DNA of 11,981 nucleotides. Source: an uncultured Lachnospiraceae bacterium. GTDB lineage: Bacteria; Bacillota; Clostridia; Lachnospirales; Lachnospiraceae. Each line of letters starts with the position of its first letter. The stretch's first letter is position 1. Made by a program: the position numbers and the translations under genes. A model generated the notes under the pieces. The model ran no database searches, had not been told where the DNA came from, and saw nothing but the letters and a program-made list of their open reading frames with translations. Shown one piece after another: positions 1 to 6,316 of the stretch. The stretch is from NCBI GenBank assembly GCA_910584695.1, contig CAJUBR010000046.1, positions 1 to 11,981 on the forward strand, written 5' to 3'.

Positions 1-1334
1 TTTCCTCCTGTCCCCATAAACACAATCTTATCGCACAAATGCAGATTCTGAGTGGTATGGGTTACCATAATAATGGTCTTTCCCTGCAGCTTTGCCAGAC
101 GGTTCAATGTCTGCATCAGATTTTTCTCTGTTCCCGGATCCAGACCGGAGGTAGGCTCGTCCAAAAAGAAGAGGCTTGGATCTGCCAGCAATTCCACTGC
201 AATACTTGCCCGTTTCTTTTGTCCGCCAGACAGCTTCCTAATAAATGTGTCCTGATGTTGTGAAAGTTCTACCATATCAAGTACCTTTGTAATCCGGTCG
301 TCAATCTCCCGGCTGCTAACATCCTTTGGCATCTTTAATTTCGCAGTGTAATAGAGCATCCGGCGAAGGGTAAGGTTATTATAGATAATATCCTCCTGTG
401 GCACATATCCAATGATATTCTTAAGTACAGAAAAATTCTTTCGCATATCCATCCCGTCACAAGTAATCTGTCCGGTAATATCACAATCAAATCCACTGAT
501 TGCATTCATTACGGTAGACTTTCCGGCACCGGAACCCCCAATAATCGCTACAAATTCATTGCTGCCAATATCCAGATTGACATCCTGCAAAATATACCTT
601 TCTTTATTTACCTTTTTATAAAGATTGCGGACATGCAGCGTAACACCGTTCTGCCTGCTTCGATAATACAAGAAACCTCTGCAATAAATAATCCGCATAT
701 TTAAGATAGTAATAAAATCATTATCCTTTAGTTTAACCGGTTGACGAATCATGGAACCGTTCAAAAAAACTCCATTCATACTGGATAAATCACGAATCAC
801 ATAACCATCCTGATATCTCATAATTTCCGCATGCTGTCTGGAAGCACTCACATGCTGAATCACAATATCATTATTTCCAGACCGTCCCAGCGTTATCTTC
901 TCATTTCCAATATCCACTTTTGTCCAACGGGCACCGTCATCCTGTTCTGTATATAACAAAATAAAACCGTTCTTTACATCATTTCCCCGACCATGAATGG
1001 AAATAAAATCTCCATCTGCCAATGGAATGTAATTTCTACTTTTTTGCTCAAAATATAGCTTGCCCTGCTTATGAATATACGTCCCATTTGTACTTCCCAT
1101 ATCGGCATAATATAGGGTTCCATTTATCCATTTAAATTTACCATGTAGATTGGATATACCCCTGCATTCCACTCTGATATCACATTCTGTAGAACGTCCT
1201 ATAATAATTCTTGATTGGTTTTCCGGATGCAATGGAAACTCCCTTAATACTCCGGTCGAATCGATAATGGTAAATTGAGGGATCTTCTGCACATTCATGT
1301 TATACCTATATTGTTCTAGTCTTTTTACATTCAT
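1..1334 (-). CDS. FHA-FHA-ABC transporter ATP-binding protein (Rv1747-like), C-terminus beyond left edge
   Basis: ATPase part of a probable ABC-2/ABCG-type exporter gated by phosphopeptide-binding FHA domains. About 444 residues are visible. FHA1 lies at roughly 20-125 (GRSTECDI, SNLH, STNG). FHA2 lies at roughly 135-220 (LGRSGNND, SASRQH, SSMNG) and keeps the canonical GRS and SxRH phosphothreonine-binding residues. The ABC nucleotide-binding domain follows from about 230: Walker A GGSGAGKS near 266, Q-loop VPQED near 311, signature LSGGQKKR near 368, Walker B LFFLDEP near 388, H-loop THTTQ near 424. The frame is open at the edge, so a membrane domain probably follows. The architecture matches mycobacterial Rv1747, which is phosphorylated by the adjacent kinase PknF; an equivalent role here is inferred. 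The start at 1334 is chosen because GAGGAG lies 11 bases upstream; the in-frame ATG at 1298 has only a weak site and would remove 12 residues. It is the last visible gene of the operon, 67 bases after the preceding stop. Confidence 0.93.
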   Translation of the reverse strand, partial: MNVKRLEQYRYNMNVQKIPQFTIIDSTGVLREFPLHPENQSRIIIGRSTECDIRVECRGISNLHGKFKWINGTLYYADMGSTNGTYIHKQGKLYFEQKSRNYIPLADGDFISIHGRGNDVKNGFILLYTEQDDGARWTKVDIGNEKITLGRSGNNDIVIQHVSASRQHAEIMRYQDGYVIRDLSSMNGVFLNGSMIRQPVKLKDNDFITILNMRIIYCRGFLYYRSRQNGVTLHVRNLYKKVNKERYILQDVNLDIGSNEFVAIIGGSGAGKSTVMNAISGFDCDITGQITCDGMDMRKNFSVLKNIIGYVPQEDIIYNNLTLRRMLYYTAKLKMPKDVSSREIDDRITKVLDMVELSQHQDTFIRKLSGGQKKRASIAVELLADPSLFFLDEPTSGLDPGTEKNLMQTLNRLAKLQGKTIIMVTHTTQNLHLCDKIVFMGTGG

Positions 1335-1345
1335 TCTTCTATATT

Positions 1346-1351
1346 CTCCTC
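1346..1351 (-). promoter_or_regulatory. Ribosome binding site favouring the 1334 start
   Basis: The minus strand reads GAGGAG here, 11 bases before the ATG at 1334. The alternative in-frame ATG at 1298 has only AGG upstream. The spacing is a little long, so the choice is probable, not certain. Confidence 0.55.
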
Positions 1352-1401
1352 ATTTATCCTGCGTGCTTCAATCTACCTTTTTACTTTTTCTGTATTACAA
1401 A

Positions 1402-2436
1402 CTATCCCAGTTTAATTTCAATATTTTTATTTACAAGCATAAGTACCGTTCCTGCCGGATAAGCCATAGGCACTCCCTTTTGAAGCCTGATTCCGTTTGC
1501 AAATGTTCCATTTGTGGAATAATCCGTAACAATATATGTATTATTTCCCGCATTATATTGTATTGTACAATGTACATTACTGATATAAGACTCGTTGATT
1601 ACCAATGTCGCTTTACTTGGATTTTTACCAACAACTACCCTTGCATTTGCCGGAATCCTAAACCCCTGACCGGCAGCCGTTCCCTTAATACACTTCACTT
1701 GTCCCATCGGCAGATGCTGTGGTGATGGCATTTGTGGAGGACTCATCGAACTTACCGCCTGTCTTACTGGCGAAGTTCCCACTGGAGCTACTCCCTGTTT
1801 TGCGGGCGGAGTTATCATCGGTGGTTCCATCGGAGTTACTTCCTGTTTTGCGGGTGGGGCTATCATCGGTAGTTCCATCGGAGTTACTTCCTGTTTTACT
1901 GATGAGGCTATCATGGGATTTACCGCCATGGCAGCCGGGGAAACTCCCCCATAATTTTGATTATACGCAAATGCCAGCCTATTGGTACTTTCAAACATAA
2001 TATGCAATGAAATTAAAGGTCCTATCCCTAGAAGGAATGCACCTAACAAATCCCACAACAATACCGTTGAGCCGCTTTCCGAAATCACTACATTATATCT
2101 GGAAGCATTACTCTTTAAACGGTTCTGAAGGTTATATTCCCAAAAATATGAATAAATGCCAAAGGTTACAAGATTCAACAAATAATATTTCAAAACCTCC
2201 GCAGTATGCTGCCCGTCACCATCGCAAATTAAATTAATATCCTCTATCCAACTGCGATAAAAGAGAATAATAAACACTGTGTATATAAGATTATAAATTC
2301 CACAAATAATAGAAAACAACACCACTAATGCTCCAAAAAAAATGGAAAAAAACAATATTCCCAAAGAGATATCTGACAATACCTTAAACAATATAAACAA
2401 ACCTATGGAACGATTTTCTTTTACTTTATTACCCAT
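1402..2436 (-). CDS. DUF4234-like membrane protein with proline-rich repeat linker and C-terminal FHA domain
   Basis: Membrane-anchored FHA protein of 344 residues, likely a phosphothreonine reader. Hydrophobic helices lie at about 12-36, 37-60, 82-99 and 125-150. The segment around 82-110 (NLVTFGIYSYFWEY) has the look of DUF4234. Residues about 170-245 are a Pro/Met/Thr-rich linker with a 16-residue period (VTPMELPMIAPPAKQE-type units). The FHA domain is at 247-344, with VGKNPSK where many FHA domains have GRS, then SNVHC and YSTNGTF. The FHA domain is clearly paralogous to that of the gene at 2448-3803, while the membrane part is unrelated. AAGGAG lies 6 bases before the ATG and overlaps the TAA of the upstream gene, so translational coupling is likely. 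Function is unknown; scaffold or regulator of the neighbouring ABC exporter is inference. Confidence 0.9.
   Translation of the reverse strand: MGNKVKENRSIGLFILFKVLSDISLGILFFSIFFGALVVLFSIICGIYNLIYTVFIILFYRSWIEDINLICDGDGQHTAEVLKYYLLNLVTFGIYSYFWEYNLQNRLKSNASRYNVVISESGSTVLLWDLLGAFLLGIGPLISLHIMFESTNRLAFAYNQNYGGVSPAAMAVNPMIASSVKQEVTPMELPMIAPPAKQEVTPMEPPMITPPAKQGVAPVGTSPVRQAVSSMSPPQMPSPQHLPMGQVKCIKGTAAGQGFRIPANARVVVGKNPSKATLVINESYISNVHCTIQYNAGNNTYIVTDYSTNGTFANGIRLQKGVPMAYPAGTVLMLVNKNIEIKLG
1784..1917 (-). repeat. 48-bp coding tandem repeat (about 2.8 units) in the FHA protein linker
   Basis: Units at 1784-1831, 1832-1879 and a partial one from 1880 share the plus-strand pattern GGAG(T/C)TACT(T/C)CCTGTTTT followed by (G/A)TATCAT. 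They encode 16-residue Pro/Thr/Met units between the membrane domain and the FHA domain. The reading frame is preserved, so copy-number change would lengthen or shorten the linker without a frameshift. Confidence 0.85.
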
Positions 2437-2447
2437 ATTTTTCTCCT

Positions 2448-3803
2448 TTATCCCAATGTAATCTCATTTGTCCCATCTGCCAATACAAGTACCGTTCCTG
2501 CCGGGAACTCAAGTACTACACCTTTTGGCAGCCTGACACCATTTACGAAAGTTCCGTTTGTGGAGTGATCCTTTACAATATATGTATTCATAGCCGGATT
2601 ATAACGGATACTGCAATGTACATTACTTATATTAGGATGATTAATCGTTAAGTTTGTTTTACTGGGACTCTTACCTACAATTACTTTCCGATCCGACGGC
2701 AGTTGGAATCCCTGTCCTAATGCAACTCCCTTTGTGCAGCACACCTTACCATAAACTATAGATGGTATTATCGGAACAGTTGGCTTCTGATTTAATTCTT
2801 CTGTTTCAATATAACCCGATACTTCTTCATCTAATGGTCTGATTTCAAGTTGGCTTTCTCTCCTGTCAAAAATATCTAAATCATTGACAAACGCCTGTGT
2901 ACCTCGAAGTGCACTATCCGATCTTCCATCATTTGCATAAAAATCTTTATTATAACCATAGTCCCTGTCATAATCTAAAACTTCCTCTTTTTCTCTAATC
3001 ACAAGGCTTACAATACTGATAACCACAATAATGGCACATACAACCAGTGCAATTGGTAATGCGGCAGAGTATAAATGATTCAGCGGTTTTGTCGGCATCA
3101 TTTTCGTAATAGCGTCATCCAATGTCAACTCCAAGAACTTTTTCCAAATATGTTTCATGAAACCGAATCGAAGATAGGCAAAAAATATAGCTGCCAATAC
3201 AGAATAAATCAATGCTGTAATTAAAGGAATTGTTTTTGACCAACCTGCTATAAACCCTGAAATTACCACGATCATTACAATGAATGATGCAATATACACC
3301 ACCCAAAGGGAGATTCGCAGCCTGTTATAACCCTTATTGTATTCCTCATAGTTCTTCCCAAACACTTCTTCCAATTTATCATCTTTTGCATCCTTATTGA
3401 TCACAAGCTTTGCTAAACTATGTGTCATAATACGAAGAGGTGATATATTTCGGATTTTAACACCATCTTCCTCTTCCTTATCTGCGATGTTTTCATTAAT
3501 TTTTTCCACATCATCATTATCTACCGTATACTCAGCCAATTCGTCAAGCCATTCCTCAACAAGCTCATCCGTTGCGGCATCCACTAAGCCCCCTAGCCAT
3601 GAGCCATCAAACAGATTGTCAATTGCTTTACTTTTTCCATCCTGAAGGTTATCTTTTATTTCCTTTTTGTAACTCTCCACTATCTTTTTACAAACCTCTC
3701 CACTAAAGTGGACTGCCGGCATAAACATTGTATTTAATAATAATACAAACAGTGCTGTCAGCACTCCCATCTGCCATCCCTTTAACCTTTGTACTTCTTC
3801 CAT
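2448..3803 (-). CDS. Four-helix membrane protein with large acidic external loop and C-terminal FHA domain
   Basis: Unrecognised membrane protein of 451 residues ending in an FHA domain. Predicted helices are at about 12-34, 165-188, 191-213 and 248-270. With an inside N-terminus this puts residues about 35-164, rich in Asp/Glu, outside the cell and the C-terminal half inside. Residues 271-350 are a charged, Tyr/Asp-rich linker. The FHA domain is at 353-451 (VGKSPSK, ISNVHCS, HSTNGTF). It aligns almost end to end with the FHA domain of the next gene, and both proteins stop right after the domain (EITLG and EIKLG). A strong AGGAGAG lies just before the ATG. The gene follows the kinase at 3858-5207 by 54 bases. 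A sensor or adaptor that binds phosphothreonine made by the upstream kinases is plausible but inferred; I know no named family for the membrane part. Confidence 0.9.
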   Translation of the reverse strand: MEEVQRLKGWQMGVLTALFVLLLNTMFMPAVHFSGEVCKKIVESYKKEIKDNLQDGKSKAIDNLFDGSWLGGLVDAATDELVEEWLDELAEYTVDNDDVEKINENIADKEEEDGVKIRNISPLRIMTHSLAKLVINKDAKDDKLEEVFGKNYEEYNKGYNRLRISLWVVYIASFIVMIVVISGFIAGWSKTIPLITALIYSVLAAIFFAYLRFGFMKHIWKKFLELTLDDAITKMMPTKPLNHLYSAALPIALVVCAIIVVISIVSLVIREKEEVLDYDRDYGYNKDFYANDGRSDSALRGTQAFVNDLDIFDRRESQLEIRPLDEEVSGYIETEELNQKPTVPIIPSIVYGKVCCTKGVALGQGFQLPSDRKVIVGKSPSKTNLTINHPNISNVHCSIRYNPAMNTYIVKDHSTNGTFVNGVRLPKGVVLEFPAGTVLVLADGTNEITLG

Positions 3804-3857
3804 TTTTCTCTCCTCTCATTCCTTATTTTTCGGGCAGGCAATTGTAAAATTCAAACT

Positions 3858-5207
3858 TCACAATATGCTCTCCATTAGTTCCCGCAAAGCTGTTACCGAT
3901 GAAATCCTTTCTGCCGGTTCCAAAGCCATTGCCTTCTGCAATAACTCTACCCATACAATCGGAATCCTACCAATTAATCCCTCCTCCAAATCCGTATCCT
4001 GACCACCCAGCCTTTTTATGACGTCTGGTGGTTTCTTTCCGGTCAGCAGATAATACATGGTTGCCCCAACGGCATATATATCCGTCCATGGACCTTCCCG
4101 GTCGCATCTTCCTTCCTTTGCCGTCCTGTATTGTTCCGGGGCCGCATAATCCACTTTTAAAAATGCAGCACGAATCGGCGGCTGGGTTTCCAGATCATAT
4201 TTCGCTGCCCCCATATCAATCAGGCAGATTTCTCCCTGCTGTGTTATCATAATGTTACCCGGACTGATATCACCGTGAATGATTCTGTAATCATGCATTT
4301 CTTTGAGTGCATCGAGAACCGGAAAGATCATGTCTGCCACCTCCAGCATTGCATAAGGCTTGTACCCCTTGGTGCGCATTTCCCGTCCGATACTAATTCC
4401 TAAAATATATTCCATTACCATATATGTGGTGTCATTTTCCTCAAATGCATCATACAGTGTAACAATATGTGGTGTATGCATGAACTTTGCGGTAATCTTA
4501 ATTTCCTTGAGAAACGACTGCATTCCATAGCGGTATGGCTGCAATAACTTTGAATTTTTCACTGCAACATAAGTATTATCCCTCTCTGCCCACTCTGCCG
4601 GGTAATATTCTTTCAATGCCACCAGACGGTGAAGCCGGATGTCCTCACACAGATACGTAATTCCAAAACCTCCAATCCCTATACAGTCTATGATCCGATA
4701 ATGTTTTTTCAGACAAGTTCCTGCCGGAAGTATCTGTTCCCTTACCATTTCCTGTTCCATATCTGAGAGCACCTTCTTCTGTCCTGAACCCGGTGTATTT
4801 GTCAGCTTTTGAAACTCTTTAATATCCATATATTTATTTTGTAGAGACAGGATCAATGCCAGATGCTTTCCGATTGTCTTTATTGTCTGTATAATCACTT
4901 TCTCGGTGCCTGCCGTACCTTTTTCCAAACTTATCGCCACATTTCTTAACCGCTTTTCATCATCTTCTTCTATTAAAAAAGCAAAACAGGAAATTCCCAG
5001 CAGATTGTCATACATCCTCCACATACCTGCTTCTTTTTGTTTTGTCACACAAAATAATTTACCCACAAGATACCGTTTTTCTAACACATCTCCTGTCTGC
5101 CAGCCAAACCACTCATTCGGTTTTTCCTCCGGTTTCCAACCACATTTGGGACATTCCCTATAATCATTTTCCCATTCTGCAAAACATCCTCTGCATACTT
5201 TCTCCAT
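3858..5207 (-). CDS. Soluble zinc-ribbon Ser/Thr protein kinase with a vestigial extra N-lobe
   Basis: Protein kinase-like enzyme of 449 residues with no membrane segment. A zinc ribbon is at Cys5/8/19/22. Residues about 39-82 (GDVLEKRYLVGKLFCV...) look like a decayed kinase N-lobe without glycine loop or lysine. After a helical linker a complete kinase domain begins near 160: glycine loop GIGGFG 177-182, VALK with Lys199, probable helix-C Glu235, catalytic loop HGDISPGN 311-318, DMG 331-333, AAPEQY 355-360. HRD has become HGD and DFG has become DMG, but catalytic Asp313, Asn318 and Asp331 remain, so activity is likely. The longer open frame to 5348 would overlap the upstream gene by 119 bases. 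The ATG at 5207 places the zinc ribbon at the N-terminus as in the three sister proteins and leaves a 22-base gap. The substrate is unknown; the FHA proteins encoded downstream are candidates. Confidence 0.9.
   Translation of the reverse strand: MEKVCRGCFAEWENDYRECPKCGWKPEEKPNEWFGWQTGDVLEKRYLVGKLFCVTKQKEAGMWRMYDNLLGISCFAFLIEEDDEKRLRNVAISLEKGTAGTEKVIIQTIKTIGKHLALILSLQNKYMDIKEFQKLTNTPGSGQKKVLSDMEQEMVREQILPAGTCLKKHYRIIDCIGIGGFGITYLCEDIRLHRLVALKEYYPAEWAERDNTYVAVKNSKLLQPYRYGMQSFLKEIKITAKFMHTPHIVTLYDAFEENDTTYMVMEYILGISIGREMRTKGYKPYAMLEVADMIFPVLDALKEMHDYRIIHGDISPGNIMITQQGEICLIDMGAAKYDLETQPPIRAAFLKVDYAAPEQYRTAKEGRCDREGPWTDIYAVGATMYYLLTGKKPPDVIKRLGGQDTDLEEGLIGRIPIVWVELLQKAMALEPAERISSVTALRELMESIL
4962..5093 (-). 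other. Degenerate duplicate of a kinase N-lobe
   Basis: Encodes residues about 39-82 of the kinase at 3858-5207. The pattern GDVLEKRYLVGKLFCV corresponds to the PGTVL..KYIVGKVL start of the sister kinase domains. It continues into strand-like sequence, but with no GxGGFG loop and no VxVKE(Y/F) motif. The full domain restarts about 120 residues later with PAGTCLKKHY. Read by eye; a structure prediction would settle it. Confidence 0.55.
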
Positions 5208-5210
5208 TGT

Positions 5211-5222
5211 TCCTATCACTCC
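5211..5222 (-). promoter_or_regulatory. Ribosome binding region supporting the 5207 start
   Basis: The minus strand carries GGAG 11 bases and AGGA 3 bases before the ATG at 5207. The alternative ATG at 5243 has no recognisable site, lies inside the upstream gene and would add residues not seen in the sister kinases. Confidence 0.5.
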
Positions 5223-5229
5223 AGCCTGA

Positions 5230-6267
5230 TCATATATTCTCATTGTACAAATCGTAGTATAGTTCGGCAATGGTCTGGTACCGCTCTGAAGCCTCAAGCG
5301 ACAATCCTTTATGGATTGCAAAATCCTGTTTTCCGGATATCGGTACACCTAAAAACTGAAGCAGCTTCACTGTATCCTGATTCTGTCTGTCTCTGGCATT
5401 GGGAATCCGGATTCCGGTCAACAGATAGTATATGCTGGCACACATACTGTACACATCACTCCATGAACCCTGATTGCCGTTCCTGTCATACTGTTCAGGC
5501 GGTGCATATCCCTGCTTTAACTGCACCGCTGCCCGTTCCCCATTTGCACAATTCTTTGCAGCACCAAAATCAATCAGCTTCGCTTTTCCATCTTTTGCGA
5601 GCATAATGTTATCAGGGCTAATATCCCGATGAATAATATTTTTTTTATGCACTTCATTTAATGCCTTTAACACATCTTTCAGCAAAGAAAACACCTCGTC
5701 CGGCATCAGCCTCCCTCCCTTTGCCTTTGCATACCGTTTCATATCAATACCATCAATATACTCCATCACAATATAGGCGGTTCGGTTTCCGTAAAAAAAA
5801 TCCCTTACCGACACAATTCCCGGCATAAGGTAGAATTTTGACAGGATTTCTGCCTCTTTAATATAGACCTCTAAGCCTTTCATATATGCCTGCTGCTCCC
5901 GTGTAACATTTGCTGTATATGATTCCGGTACATTTACCGTATACTGAACCGAAACCGATAGCTGTTCTGTATAGGAAACAGCGTTTGGATTTCTTACTGC
6001 AATCTGTCTTGGAAAATACTCCTTGATACAGACTTTTCTACTACGGTAAAAATCCCATCCTACATAAGTAATACCAAAGCCACCAATCCCGATGACTTTT
6101 CCAATCAGATATTTTCCATTTAAGATTTCGCACAGAGGAAGGCTGTTCTTCGGCTGCTTATACTGTGCCATAGAAAAGCCACAGTATGGACAGATTATCG
6201 CCGGTCTATTTAATTCCTGCATACATCCCATACAAAGTCTGTTGGGATCCACTAATTTTTTACCCAT
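5230..6267 (-). CDS. Soluble zinc-ribbon Ser/Thr protein kinase
   Basis: Cytoplasmic Ser/Thr kinase of 345 residues, without a membrane segment or extracellular part. It has the most canonical catalytic core among the soluble kinases here. Zinc ribbon Cys12/15/26/29; glycine loop GIGGFG starting at Gly60; Lys82 in VCIKEYFP; probable helix-C Glu138; HRDISPDN 213-220; DFG 233-235; APPEQY 255-260. It ends soon after the C-lobe helix (ASERYQTIAEL). Compared with the sister kinases, the N-lobe between KEYFP and helix C carries roughly 15 extra residues rich in Val/Tyr/Thr (QYTVNV, SYTANV). The ribosome binding site is only moderate (GGAAAG). It sits 49 bases after the PASTA kinase gene and 22 bases before the next kinase start. 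A relay kinase acting with its membrane neighbours is inference. Confidence 0.94.
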   Translation of the reverse strand: MGKKLVDPNRLCMGCMQELNRPAIICPYCGFSMAQYKQPKNSLPLCEILNGKYLIGKVIGIGGFGITYVGWDFYRSRKVCIKEYFPRQIAVRNPNAVSYTEQLSVSVQYTVNVPESYTANVTREQQAYMKGLEVYIKEAEILSKFYLMPGIVSVRDFFYGNRTAYIVMEYIDGIDMKRYAKAKGGRLMPDEVFSLLKDVLKALNEVHKKNIIHRDISPDNIMLAKDGKAKLIDFGAAKNCANGERAAVQLKQGYAPPEQYDRNGNQGSWSDVYSMCASIYYLLTGIRIPNARDRQNQDTVKLLQFLGVPISGKQDFAIHKGLSLEASERYQTIAELYYDLYNENI

Positions 6268-6316
6268 TTTTCTTTCCGCCTCTCTCGTTATTCACCATTC
6301 AAATTCTTAGAACGAC

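Noticed and set aside
1297..1725. 142-codon plus-strand open frame rich in Leu, Ile and Cys
   Set aside because: Overlaps the FHA coding sequence on the other strand; its hydrophobic look comes from complementing AT-rich FHA codons.
1784..1917. Short repeats as a CRISPR or minisatellite array
   Set aside because: Units are contiguous without unique spacers, degenerate and in frame with the coding sequence; they are a protein repeat.
5208..5348. N-terminal extension of the soluble kinase to 5348
   Set aside because: Would overlap the upstream kinase gene by 119 bases and adds residues absent from the sister kinases; the ATG at 5207 fits better.
5639..5800. Two runs of eight identical bases in the kinase gene (5639-5646 and 5793-5800) as phase-variation sites
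   Set aside because: Such short runs are common in AT-rich coding sequence, another occurs at 2335-2342, and the frames are intact; no evidence of switching.
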